Assembly (NCBI RefSeq): GCF_000208745.1
Contig: NC_030854.1
Location: forward strand, 17,743,494 to 17,807,493
Length of the DNA stretch: 64,000 nucleotides
From: Theobroma cacao
Taxonomy: Eukaryota > Streptophyta > Magnoliopsida > Malvales > Malvaceae
Direction: 5' to 3'
The notes under the pieces are model-generated. The model worked only from the letters and a program-made list of their open reading frames with translations, searched no databases and was not told where the DNA came from. Position numbers and translations under genes: made by a program. Shown here one piece after another: positions 1 through 11,472 of this stretch (within the stretch, counting starts at the first letter, position 1; each line of letters starts with the position of its first letter).

Positions 1-985
1 CTCTTCCATACCCATTTTTCAGAATTGAATTCATCATGATAACTCAATATTCAACCATGGAAATCAAGAACAAAAGCATGGGTAAGCTAGGTATCAAGGA
101 GAATTAAAGAAATTTTAACTTACCTAGCTTGTTTCCTTGATTTCTTCACTTTTTCTTTGAATTTCCACCTAGGTTTTCTTGTTTTTCCTTTTGTTCTTCC
201 TTTTTTCTTGTTGCTGGATGTCTAGGCCGAATATGGTGAGGGAATTGGGGATTTAATGGGCTGATTTCTATAGAAAATAATAAAATAATCAATCATGCCA
301 TGTGTCACATGCTTATTTGCCCAATTTTTAACTTTTTGACTTTTTCTTCTTACTTTTCCACCACAAATATTCTGGTATTTATCCAATCCTACCCCAATTA
401 AAATCCCTTGGTCTTGACAAGTGCTGGGGCAAAAATTTTACTGATTTGCCCCCGAGACGAAAAATTACAATTTTGCCCCTACACCCCGAAATGTACCGGA
501 ATCTCATTGTTTCTACTTTTCAACCTAAAATAACACTAATATTGATCAATATTAACCAAATGGGGTAAAAATTACTTGAAAAAAAATTTCGTTTAGTCCT
601 CTAGTGGTAAAATTACCATTTTGCCCTTGTGCTCCATAAATACCGGGAATCAAAATTTTTCACTGCTAAACATCATTTTATACTCCAATAATCATAATTA
701 TATTTCATATAATTATTCTTAGTCAAATGTGATCAAAGCTTGGCTAAAAATCTCCATTTTATCATCAAATGGTAAAATGATCGTTTTGTCCCTAATTGGT
801 CAATTTTCTGATGGACTCCAAACTGGACCTTGAACTCCAAATCACTATTCTAAGCCATTCTGTTGGTTTTAAAATTTTCAAATTCCTCTTAGAATTTCTA
901 TTTGAACTAGTTCAAGGTTCGATTTAACTTAGTTGTACCACTCTATACAATACCGTCTTTTAATCGAGCTTGACAGGGTCTCACA
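1..985 (-). mobile_element. Right end of a large LTR, copy A (C-type)
   Basis: The segment matches 60059-61043, the last part of the complete solo LTR C, and ends at the same terminus (GGGTCTCACA at 976-985). The next five bases, AATAG (986-990), are the expected right target duplication; the left copy lies outside the window. Bases 1-292 match C exactly by eye, and the rest differs at about 29 positions. The strand given is that of the predicted spliced LTR transcript, whose first splice donor is the CTTAC at 119-123 read on the minus strand. No coding sequence is present. Short open frames here are chance. Confidence 0.85.
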
Positions 986-1563
986 AATAGAGTGTCATAA
1001 TCTCATGCACTGTATCATATAACATTAGTCTACACCCTCGAGTGTACATCTAGGCTCTCAAGACACCTTTGCACAATTAAACATAACATTCATAAGGTAT
1101 ATGCCAATCATTGGCTACATCATCATAACATGTTCAATATCCATAAACATAAACATAAAATGAAGACCAACTTGTCAACGGAACATGACCTGACTCTTTA
1201 GGCAACAAGTGGCCTATTAGACATTTGCCAAAGGAAGACGAACGGATCATGCCTCCATGACTTGGGAGTTGAATGCTATCACCGATCTGCAAACAAAAAT
1301 AATTGAGAGAAAATAATGTATGAGTCACAAAGATTCTGTGAGTGGATACAAGGAAGGGGACAAGCCAAGAAGGAGAGTTTTTCGTAACCATGCTCATGAA
1401 ATCATATGTCATTCATAATTCTTCCTTCATTTCATAATCATGAAACATGGCATTTAAATACATTTTAAATAGCATTTGAATGAAAACAAGCTTGCATAAA
1501 CCCTTAGAAACCATCTACCTTTGAAAAGCCTTTGAAATATACTTAAAACTCATTTCTAGAAAG

Positions 1564-1671
1564 AATTTATTGATACATTTGGGAATGTATTGATACATTT
1601 TATACAAAACGCCTCTCCTTGCATTCTATCCAAAATTTATCGATACATGTTCTTTATTTATCAATACATCT
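1564..1671. repeat. Dispersed TGTATYGATACA-like palindromes in LTR B
   Basis: At least four degenerate copies of a motif close to TGTATTGATACA or TTATCGATACAT lie within about 100 bases (near 1567, 1584, 1637 and 1658). The same motif cluster appears on the other strand of LTR G at 34815-34950, so it belongs to this LTR family. Function is unknown. Confidence 0.6.
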
Positions 1672-1959
1672 AGCAAAGAACCCACTTTTTGGGGTAATAT
1701 TTTGCACATAACCATTCATTATGTCCCTCTAATTGACTATCCTCTATGCTAAATTTAAACAAATCAAGCATTCATTCATCACTTTCTCACATACATTGTA
1801 TCATCAATAAACATTCAATCATAAACACAGACTCATAAACATCATTCCATAGTTACTTTCTAATAGATCATAAACATTTTTAACAATGAGTGGTTCTCAC
1901 CCCATTCAAATGGGTAGTGATTTAATCTTCATTATTTGGGATTCCTAGTACTCTCTTGT

Positions 1960-3807
1960 TGATGGGTTTGGCTATGGACAACATGCACAAAAATACGCAG
2001 CAGAAAGAAAATTAAAATTTTAGAATTAAATAACCAAAACATGCCTCCACCCATGGATCATCTTGGTGATATTTAACACATAAAAGCACACAATTAATTA
2101 TTATTCAAAAAATTGCCTTGCCAAGTAGTTTCGTAATCACAATGGCACTTCTCGAATCAATCCCGCGAACACCACAAGGAGTAAAAACCCTTAGCCAATC
2201 AAGTGCTTGGCCTCCAATGGTAGTACACATGATTGCACACAAACCTTCAACAAAGGAGGAAGTTTTTAATTATACATTGTGCTAATAAAGATGACAACAA
2301 TTGACCTTTTCTTCTTTTTCACAAGCTTAGCTGAACCTCTCTTGAAAATTTCTTCATAAGTAATTTTTTCTTTCACACAAAGGGAGTGGTGGCAAAGAGA
2401 GAAAAGGCTTTTTTTTTTCTGGCAAAAATTAGGTTTTCTTCAATTGTGAAAATCTCTCATATAGAAAATAGTTAAAAGGTGACTTATATAGTTAAGTTAA
2501 AATAACTTCAGTTTTGCACTTAAGCCCTCAATATTATAACACATTGTATATTAGGCCCATTACTTAATTAAACTCTTTTAATTAAGTCCTTGGAAATTAA
2601 AATCAAAATTAATTTCCTTTATATTTTGAAATCAAGTCCTTATAATTATAACTATTTATAATTATACCTAAAACTTAATTAAACTCTTTTAATCAAGTTT
2701 ATAGAAGTTAATTACCTAGCATGTGATTTAAGCCTAACTTAAATCATTACTTTCCCAATTTACAAATGCAATCATTTTGTGTGGCCCATTAGGTTCCTAA
2801 CATATTAGCAATGGAATTGATGAATGACTTAATTAATTAATATAAATTTCAATGATTAATTCATAATCAATTCCATAGACCAAGATTGGCATCTAGCAAT
2901 GCATCATGGCCACCCAATTGTTAGGAGAGTCGAAGGGTTCTTTGACAACCCTTCAGTGTACAGTCTATCAGTGTAATTTATTCCTTCATCATATATCTTG
3001 GAGATGATAAGAGCTTGGTACAGTGTTTACTTTTATTGACGTCCATATTCTTTTTTGTAGTTATAGTATTAGTTTTATAGAGACTTATGAAACTTTTTCA
3101 TAATTTCCATGTCTCCTTGGCCAAGGATTTTAATAAGCTAATGTTAACCAAGAACTGATAGGATATGTCCTCTAAAACACTTGAGATGATGATTCATTTC
3201 TTAACCACTCATTTGCCTTCACATGCTTCATACTATACCCAAAAGCATCTTATTTAGGCATCTTGGTTAGGCACCCGTAGGGATGAAATTAAAGCATAAC
3301 ACTCCATATATAAGACAACATGGTGTCTCAAGTCTAGGGAGTATTTACATGACTGACATATGTGAAGTGCTGCATAGACAATGGAATGTATTACTAAATG
3401 AACTTCTCATGGCAGGTCATGTTTAGTGAACTTGCTCTCCTAAGCAAGCACCTATATTCTAGTTCTAAGTATCTCTATACTTCAATCTATGAGACTGATT
3501 GCTTACTTTCAAAGCAAGGAACATAAAATATATATAATCTCATTGATGTCCAGTCTCAATGATACATTGACTAGAAACATTTTAAGATTATGCTTTGATG
3601 CATAGGGATCTCATAACTGTGACCCATTATAGTTCCCTTGTAAGGCATATTAATCTCATGGACTTCATTCAATTAGACTTATAAATCATTATAATTGATG
3701 TCTTATTGATGAAGGAAAACATCTAATCATTTAACATGAATGATATTGTTGTATGATTGGAATCAAGCCTTAACCAATCCCAATTGGTTGTACGGCTCAT
3801 CCCAACA
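1960..3807. mobile_element. Putative solo LTR, 1.85 kb, unclassified
   Basis: The segment begins TGATGGGTTTGG and ends CATCCCAACA, so it has TG...CA termini. It is flanked by a perfect 5-bp duplication CTTGT at 1955-1959 and 3808-3812. It has no coding sequence. It is AT-rich with a pyrimidine-rich stretch near 2300-2450. Size, termini and TSD fit a solo LTR, probably from a copia element, but no internal domain is present to prove the family. Orientation is unknown. Confidence 0.7.
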
Positions 3808-5259
3808 CTTGTGAGTGGCATATTAGCCTCGTCCACAATCTTTAAGTAGTTGTTGTTGAATTTACCACGCAAATGCATGCATCGCAAATAAGTAATATAA
3901 TGAAAAGCAAAGTATTGTTCCTACAAGAAATTGAACCAAAATCTTTTGCTAAATACTAAAATTAACATAACTTAATCTTATTCAAAAAACCAACTTTTAA
4001 AACTACTAAAAACTAAAGCAACTAAAACTAATAATAAGAATCGTGAATTAATTAGATAAACTCAATTAGACAAAAGCCCAGAACCACAATATCCCATTAA
4101 CACTTCATTTGAATCTCTTCCACTCTCTTTTCACTTACTAAACAGCTGAGTTGTTAATCTCGAGCTCTAATGTATTTATAAGTCTCTTCTAATGTTCTTA
4201 TAAAAATATCTCTTATAACCAATCTACTATATTCCTATGCAAATTACAATTAAGAAAGACTCATTAAGTTTAAACTTTAATTATGGCTAAATCAAAGCAA
4301 TATCTTATGCAATTGAAATTGAACATATGCTATTTAATCTAAGGCTTACACTAAACTCCCTCTTCTGGTTCCATTTAAGTTACCCTATCTATTTAATTGG
4401 TGATCAAGCAATCGGATGCATTAATCACAGAGCTGAAATAAACAATTCAAACACCGTCAATTATAAGCAAGAAAGAGTATTAAGAATTCAAACCACATGT
4501 TGTCAATTGTGTCAAAGCCCAAAACTCTGGCCATGACCGGCTCATGGGCCCAATAGGTATAGCACACCAGGCCCAAGCAAGCCTCTCTATGTAAACCTGT
4601 CAGTAGTCCAGCTATTACTTCTTTTTCTTTAAGATCTAAAACTCGTAATTTCTAATAATAATCTCTTCAAAATTTAAATCGTGAAAACCAAGTACATACA
4701 AAGTTCACAATAAATCTCACAATTTACATTAAACCATCACATATAAACATACAATAGACCCTTAACGGCCAGCGGAGTGACTTTGGGCGTGGGTGCTATC
4801 ATTGAGAGTCGTAGTGAACCTACCAAAAGATGAATAGGAGGGAGCACCTCGACCTAATATCTAACTACCTTCGATCCTAAAAACTAAAACATGAAGTTGA
4901 AAAGAATGAGTATAAACCTAGTGACTCAACATAGGAAGGGAACAAGCAAACGATATGGAAGATTTTTAGAAAACACGATGCACTTATATTGAAACCATGC
5001 AATTTTGTATATCATAAACAAAAATCAATGCCATGCTATTTTTCAACTCATTTTGGAAACATTTAAGAATATCAACTTTAAATATACAATTCAATCATTA
5101 CATTTTCCAAAATCTCTACTCTATAGGACATGTGCACATGCGTGTAAAAATTCATGTATACATTATGTATATATAAATATATAGATAATTCAAACTTACA
5201 CCAAGGTCATCCCTTGCTAGTCACCATGGCCCCGCACATACACCCGCCAACCTTAACTC

Positions 5260-5440
5260 AGCTCATGTGCACTCCCACACCGCACATAGCTAATATCCTC
5301 ATGTGCACTCCCACACCACACATGGCATATATCATCATCATTTGCTCTCCCACACCGCACATGGCATATATCATCGACGTGTGCTCTCCCACACAACACA
5401 CTATCGGCACTGTCATGTGCACTCCCACACCGCACACACA
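5260..5440. repeat. Minisatellite, five units of about 36-41 bp
   Basis: The core ATGTGCACTCCCACACCGCA or a close variant recurs about five times. Each unit pairs a TGTGC with a GCACA-like segment, so short hairpins are possible. Open frames across it on both strands are repeat artefacts. Equivalent arrays sit in LTR F (36735-36905) and LTR C (59100-59235). Confidence 0.85.
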
Positions 5441-7909
5441 CTGTTATAATTATCATTCAACATTACATTTCAATGCATGGCACACATAACAACATGTAAC
5501 AAGAATCTTTGCATAGCAATACATCACATGCCACAAATCAATTGGCAATTCAACATAATATTTCAAATTTGTAATTGATCACATTATACGTTTAAAAACA
5601 TAGGAGTATCACTTGTGAAAAGTTTGTTCCCGTGCATAAATTTGTAAATAGTCAACCAAGGATATTCTAGCATTTCGTTCAACACATATGCATTTGTTCA
5701 AAACCATTTAAATGCAAGTTCACTCACCTTACAAAACTAGCACCAACAAGGTCCTAATCCAAGTAAGTCTTGAAGTACCATTAGCACCTATATTTGTCAA
5801 TAAACCATAACAACCTCAATTATGTCATAAATTGGATCTAATAATTCTAATTAATTTACACTAGACAATCTACACTCTAACCTAACATTTAACCTAAAAT
5901 TCTAGTCTAATTCACAAACCCATTAGACCAACTATTTCAATTTAAAATTTCTTTACTTGGATGAGCTTGGAGGTATGCAGATTAATAGAAACCTAATATT
6001 TCCAAGAAAAAAAATTTGAAGAAAATTAGGAAATAAAATCTGAAAATATATATAAACCCATAAATTTCAAAATCCAAGAGTTGAAAATATATACCTTTTG
6101 GCTTTAAAACGCAGATCCGAAGCCAAAAAGCTTAGGTAGTGATGAAAGTGGAATATAATGAAAAAATGAACAAAAAAAAAGAAGAAAAAAAATTTTCTTT
6201 TCTCTTTCCCAAAGCCCGTTTGTCATGAAAATGGGGTGGAGAATGGTGGATTGATGAACAAGGAGAAGATAGAAGAATGAAGAATCAAGAGAAGAAAGAA
6301 AAGGGAAAAGAAAGAAAGAAAAAAGAAAATAGATCAGTTTTTGTTGCAAGGGAGAAAATGGCATTGGGTTGGAGGAGAAGAAGAAAATGCCTTATGGAGA
6401 AGATAAGGACTGGCCATGGATAAGGAGGAAAAGAGTCAAAGTGTCATGACCTGATACTCCCATCGAGCCTGTGACAACCGCCGCGATGTCTCGATTGACA
6501 TTCATTACCCAAAATGCCAGTCGAAACCTCGCAAGGCTTTCGCATCAATTTTACTTCTCCCCTGTGAGCAACAGTTATTAAATACCTTGTTTTAAAGAAA
6601 TGTAGACTAATTTCAAATCAAAAACAATCAAAAAGTAATTTCTACTACATAGGGGTATTTTGGTCATTTTACCCAAAAATTTTGAACCCTAGTAACAATA
6701 TGATAAACGAGTAATAAGCATCCATTTCATGTCTAAAAATAAGTTTCGTTGTCTAATTCATCAATTTAAAGTGAAATTATAGCAATTCAAATTAAATAAT
6801 ATTAAATAAAATATTCTATTTTCTTATAAAACAATATTTATAGAACTCTGTGTAAATAATTTTTGTAGCGTAAAAGCAAAATAAATTCATACATACAGTG
6901 GCACACACAGCCAGGTATTCAAAATATTCTATAATGACATGTGGGCCTCAAAAATAAATATATATGTACAAGACTATAGACTTGCGATTTCTAAGGGTGC
7001 AAACCCAAAAGCAACCCTCGACATAATCAGCGGTCTACAGACTGCCATGAGCCTGAAATGGGTGAAAAGAAGGGGTGAGTTTTTATAAACCCAGTGAGTC
7101 AGCAAATTTTATCTAAAACATCTAAAGCCAAGCAAATGGAGACAATTTAAAATATCTCATCATAATATAAATTCATAACATCAAATCTCATTTCATTTCA
7201 TAAAAATCAACAAGGCTTATGATTCTCGTAAAAACTTGGCTCGTACCAAAAACTTGCACTCGGTGACACATTGCGCCGAGGCATCCAACTGAGTCCGTAA
7301 ACGCTGTTAAAATAACATATAAGTATAAAACTCATTTTTACATTTAAAAGCACAGTCGTTCCTTGGAGTTGGCTAAGTTTCACCCTCACGTGGTGGTTCG
7401 GCGTGAGGTGAACTCTAACTTTACCTTAGGAGATACCCTCTGCGCCTCTCGTACCAAGGTAAAATATAACCGGGTTTACCGTGCCCCTCTAATAGGCTGG
7501 TCCACAGAAACCCGCCCACTGCAGTAAGCTAATCAAATAACCCACCAATTCAATAAAATTTCTGACAGCATGACATGGCTAATATAATATTACCAGCCTA
7601 TCAAGGCAAAGCAAAACAGTTCATTTATTCCACACAAACACAAATCCAGCCATGCTTGCCATCACATTGTCATAAGCCATCAATTCAAACCATATGTCAA
7701 AACATATATATAACACAAGTATACAGTCTCCACCTACTCAATTTCCAAAACCAGTATTCAATTTCAAAACAAGTTATAAATCTCATTTCGTTTAATCAAT
7801 ACTTCAATTATAAAACATAATAGTTTGCAATTTAAATTCATTTTTCTTTAAAACATAAAAACGAGTATGAACTACTTTAGATAGTTAAGATGAAAGTCTG
7901 ATTACTCAC

Positions 7910-7984
7910 TATAGCAGAGTTTGGAGTACTCCTATTCTTGGTCCTTGGGCACAATATCTTTACCCGTATCAAAGGGCTCACCAC
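7910..7984 (-). CDS. Micro-exon with conserved peptide tail, LTR 6442
   Basis: On minus, an AG acceptor (7986-7985) precedes a 75-base segment that reads GGEPFDTGKDIVPKDQE then TAG (7934-7932), followed by a GTGAGT donor (7909-7904). The same tail with synonymous differences occurs in LTRs H, D and C. There is no ATG close upstream in frame here, so the peptide would need an upstream exon or is no longer made. Function is not recognised. This is inference from comparison within the window. Confidence 0.45.
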
Positions 7985-8907
7985 CTATACATAATAAATG
8001 ACACGTAATGCAATATATTTGTGCCAAACTGTTATAAAACTATTTCAGGCTTTATATGAATGCATGACATTGAATGATAATTGTCCGAATAATCACTTAA
8101 AGACGGTGTTCTACGTGGGTTCAATTATGATCGGATTGAATTGGCATTCGACCTAACTCGTACTATGCCTTGTTTAATTAGCCAAAACATCCAATTCAAC
8201 TCTAAATATCTTTATTACATTTCCAATATTCCAAATACACCAAAACATTACAATGAGCTTGATTTTTGACTAACTTCACCATGTTCCGAAATTCATTCCG
8301 ATTCTGAACTAACATACTAATCAATGTCTACACAGTCTTGTAAATCCATATATATCATTAGGAATCAAATCCAAGTCCATTTACTATGATTTTCTCAATT
8401 TCCATCAAGCCATTTTCTAAAGGAACTATACTTTTCAATAACCGGTTTTGATATCCAACATCATAATTCATCAATTCCTAGCTAAATAACATGAATTACA
8501 ACCAAATCCATCATTAACATGCCCTATAGAAAATTTGGCCAAATGAGGGTGGTTGAAGAACATGTGATTTTCTTGCTTGTTTTTCCTTCCAAACATCACA
8601 AAATGACTAAAAACACTAGGATATTATGAAATCTAGCAAAATTCATCACCAAAACTTCTCTCTCTAGATTTGGCCAGCAAAGGTTCCCTCTTGAAAACTT
8701 GAATTTCAGCCATGGAGAATGAAAAAGAATGCATGGGAAAGGTAGATCACAAGCTAAAATTAAAAAATCTTACCTTTACTTGCTTGATTCCTTGAAATCC
8801 AACAATTTCTCTTGAATTTTTCCTTCCTAGGGTTTGTTCTTCTCTTTTTCTCTTTGTTCCCTTGCTTGGCCGGCCATAAGAGTGAAATGGGAGAAGCTTA
8901 AGTCGGT

Positions 8908-8913
8908 TTATAA
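8908..8913 (-). promoter_or_regulatory. TATA box candidate of LTR 6442 transcript
   Basis: TATAAA on the minus strand, about 135 bases upstream of the GTAAG donor at 8773. Position in the LTR fits a Pol II start site whose transcript would run through the small conserved exon at 7984-7910. No transcript evidence is available here. Confidence 0.4.
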
Positions 8914-10212
8914 AGGAAAATCATAAAAATATTAATGCTTGACACATGTCACCACTTGATTGGTCCATGATTAAAAACTTAACCATTAAGCAATTTCTCA
9001 CCACCACATGTAATCCCATAATTATCCAAAGTATAAAGTGATAATAGGCGAAATTCATGGGCTTGACAAGTGTCATGGTGGTGTAAAATTTCAATTACGT
9101 CCTCATGGACACCTAACATGACCGTTTTGCCCTTATACTCGAAAAATGTCGGAATTGAAATTTTTCACTCCACAATTTCAAATTATGCTCCAAATAGTCA
9201 AACTTGGTCAAAAATCTCGTTCAACATTCCAATTTTGCCCTTGGGTAGCAAAATGATCATTTTGCCCCTACGTTATGAAAATTCCTAAATTAACTCCAAA
9301 TCAATCCTCGAATTTTGAATCATCATATTAAGACATTTTAAGGTTTAATATCTCTCAAATACATCGTAAAATCTTTATTTGGCCTAGTTCGAGGCTTTAA
9401 TCAACTTAATTGTACCACTAGGTACAATACCGACTTTTAACAATTTTTCGATACATTCACTTATGCAAACATTCTATCAAGCACATGAATGACATGACAA
9501 GTGTATAATAGAGTAGGGCTTGACACAAAGCTTCCTTTGGAAGCTTTTACCAAGCTCATAGAAAAATTATCGTTTTGCCCTCCAAGTTTCTCCCCTTTTT
9601 AATTTAGTCATCCCAACTATATTTTAATTCTAATTTTCTTCTATTTTTCTTCCTCTACATGTGTGCAAACAAAATATAAAGTTTGCACTTCAACGCATAT
9701 CACTATAATATTTAAATATTTACTTACCCATTCTAGATCTATTTAATAAAGACACGCGAGCACAACCATCGTTGTTTTTCTTCGAAATTCTTTCTTATTT
9801 CTTCTTCTCCACTTAGACTAGCCAATACTCCTCCTTCATGATTAATTTCAACTACATATAAAATATTAATATTTTAATATTATTTTATTTCAAAATTCTC
9901 CACTAGCCTTCTAGGGCTCCAAAACATCTTACTTTGCCCTAGTTCACTTCCGGATCACCTTTTAACTCACTAATTCATCCTTAATAAAAATATTATTATT
10001 TTATTAAAATTTCCTCGGGTGTAAGATATTTTATTTTAAAACACTCATTTCACTCGTTTTCACTATTTAGTGCTTAAATTAGCATCCATTGATCATTTGT
10101 CTCGTTGATAAGGTTATATTGAATTCTGTACAAGGGTATGGGGTGTCACAAATTGCAATTCTAGATAAGAAATTTAGTTCCTCATAACTACTAAAAATGT
10201 CATAAAAAACAG

Positions 10213-10764
10213 TAGAGTTGTCAATATGGGCTGGCCTGGCCCAGTCCAGCCCAAGCCTTTATGGGCTAAGAAAATATGGGTTGGGCCGGGCCAGCCCATT
10301 TTTTATATGGGCCATCAAAACCTTAACCCAGCCCACCCCTTGCTAGCCCATGGGCTGGGTTGGGCTAGCCCATTTCTTTTTTTTGCAAAAAGAAATTATT
10401 TTTATAATCTTACTTAATATATTTTCTATTAATAAAATTATTTTATGATTTAATTCATAAATTAAAATTATTAATTTGATAAGTAAAGATTAAACACATT
10501 GAAATATATAAAATAAGTAATATTATTGGTAAATAAATTATTAATTTTATATAGTTAAATATATAAAATTAATAAATTAATTGAAATTATTAATTTTTTT
10601 GGCCCATAAGGTTGGCCCGCCCCAGCCCACCCCAGCCCACTGATTTGGTGGGCTGGCCCATCTAGGCTTGGTTTTAATATGGGCTTAAATTTTCAAGCCT
10701 AGCCCACCCCGTATTCAATAAAAAAGGGCCGACCTAATGGGCCAGGCCCATTTTGATAGGTATA
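10213..10764. mobile_element. hAT-like MITE, GGGCTGGCC-rich
   Basis: The ends are imperfect inverted repeats: TAGAGTTGTCAATATGGGC on the left, and on the right the complement of TATACCTATCAAAATGGGC. The 8-bp flanks AAAAACAG (10205-10212) and CAAAATAG (10765-10772) agree at 6 of 8 positions, as expected for an aged hAT target duplication. Both arms are dense in GGCCCAGCCC and GGGCTGG words around an AT-rich centre, and no transposase is encoded. The open frame through the left arm is a by-product of the repeats. Confidence 0.65.
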
Positions 10765-11456
10765 CAAAATAGTTTAACCATCAATACAAAACAAGGAAAG
10801 TATAAAAAGAACTAAAGAAGAAAAGAAAACTAAGATTTGTCAGGTCTTTGATCCTTAATCTTCAAGAGTTTTTCCTTGCTTTCTTGCTTGCTTGACGACT
10901 CTTTTTCTTTAGAGAAAATCTATCTTAATTGTTACTTTCAAGTGCTCTAAAAGTGTGATTAAATAGGGCTCAGAATCCTACGAAAAATCAATTCTTGGAG
11001 TTTATGCTTGGGAGGCTTATCGTGTTGCACCATAACGCCACTTTCTCAAAGCCCTGCTACCGAGCTCTTTGTTTATTTTTTTTGAGTTCTTTCTCTGGCG
11101 TTGTGGTGCCAAGTCTTTGTTTTGAAGTTGTGCATTGCTCTTTTCATGACAGCACAACACCCATTCAGCGATGCCTGCGTAGCCCGATGTTTTGTTTTTG
11201 AGTCTGAATTTTGCTTTCTTTTTTTTATTTGAACTCCTTTAAACGAGCACCTACAAAAGCACAAAACCACATCACTATTTTCATTAAAAGAGACCTAAAT
11301 CAATCTAAAATCAACTAAAATAAAAATACCTAAGTAACTCAAAATGAAACTTAAAATAAACTCCTAAAATGAGACTAATTCATGTCAAAACTTAAAGACT
11401 TAGTCAATTTTAATGCTCAAAAAGTGACAAGATAACTCTATGTCATAGAGTTATCA

Positions 11457-11472
11457 CACCCCTAAACTTAAG
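11457..11472 (-). other. Polypurine tract of minus-strand Athila
   Basis: Read on minus, CTTAAGTTTAGGGGTG lies directly before the 3' LTR start TGATAACTC. Position and purine content fit the plus-strand primer of reverse transcription in this lineage. Confidence 0.75.

Larger units (their letters stand above)
986..3850 (-). mobile_element. Large LTR fragment B (G-type), host of later insertions
   Basis: This segment aligns with the reverse complement of 33450-35480 (LTR G) and with solo LTR 21602-24673. Shared marks are the ACACCCTCGAGTGT stretch (1032-1045), the pair of ACTCAC-like motifs near 1320-1350, and an intron-acceptor-like GTTTGCAG read on minus near 1288-1295. LTR A is inserted at 985/986, a 1.85-kb LTR-like element at 1960, and the Athila element at 3851. 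The part at 3813-3850 is what remains after the 1.85-kb insert. Neither true end lies in the window. No coding sequence. Confidence 0.6.
6442..9525 (-). mobile_element. Solo LTR (6442), 3.08 kb, nested in LTR 4510
   Basis: It starts TGTCATGACCTG and ends GGGCTTGACA, with a perfect TSD CAAAG at 6437-6441 and 9526-9530. It is collinear with LTRs H (37185-40305, inverted) and D (53972-57077, inverted). Read on minus it has a TATAAA (8913-8908), a leader, a GTAAG donor (8773-8769), a small exon (7984-7910), a GTGAGT donor (7909-7904) and an acceptor AG (7054-7053) after a pyrimidine tract. No retrotransposon proteins are encoded. The 300 bases around 7210-7520 are richer in G and C than the rest and are shared with H and D. 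Confidence 0.88.
4510..10150 (-). mobile_element. Large solo LTR (4510), split by another solo LTR
   Basis: The LTR starts TGTCAAAGCCC and ends GGGGTGTCACA, flanked by a perfect 5-bp TSD AATTG at 4505-4509 and 10151-10155. Solo LTR 6442-9525 is inserted in it; net length is about 2.55 kb. It has a tandem repeat at 5260-5440 and, read on minus, a splice-like acceptor and donor pair around 5730-5800. There is no gag or pol, so it reads as a solo LTR produced by recombination between the two LTRs of an element. The gypsy origin is inferred from the long TG...CA LTR and 5-bp TSD. Confidence 0.85.
3851..11456 (-). repeat. 3' LTR of minus-strand Athila, with nested inserts
   Basis: On the plus strand it runs from TGTTGTTGAATTTACC to GAGTTATCA. 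The first 450 bases match 26921-27300, the partner 5' LTR, for example around TTTACCACGC and the GAGTTGTTAA stretch. It is split by solo LTR 4510-10150 (TSD AATTG) and carries a MITE at 10213-10764. The far end (11431-11456) has the inverted repeat AACTCTATGTCATAGAGTT, like the start of the plus-strand Athila LTR at 27302. Without the inserts it is about 1.4 kb. Confidence 0.8.

Noticed and set aside
993..1010. TGTCATAATCTC at 993 as the start of another LTR
   Set aside because: Aligned with LTR G, the sequence on both sides of LTR A continues as one LTR (B), so 993 is internal.
5260..5440. Possible CRISPR-like array of repeats and spacers
   Set aside because: Units are adjacent and variable without unique spacers, lie in an LTR of a plant genome, and no cas-like genes exist.
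5154..5489. Open frames on both strands through 5154-5489
   Set aside because: They are produced by a minisatellite whose unit lacks stops; the protein is a repeated CTPTPH pattern with no family likeness.
10226..10417. Open frame rich in P, G and W at 10226-10417
   Set aside because: It lies in the GC-rich arm of a MITE and follows its repeat words.
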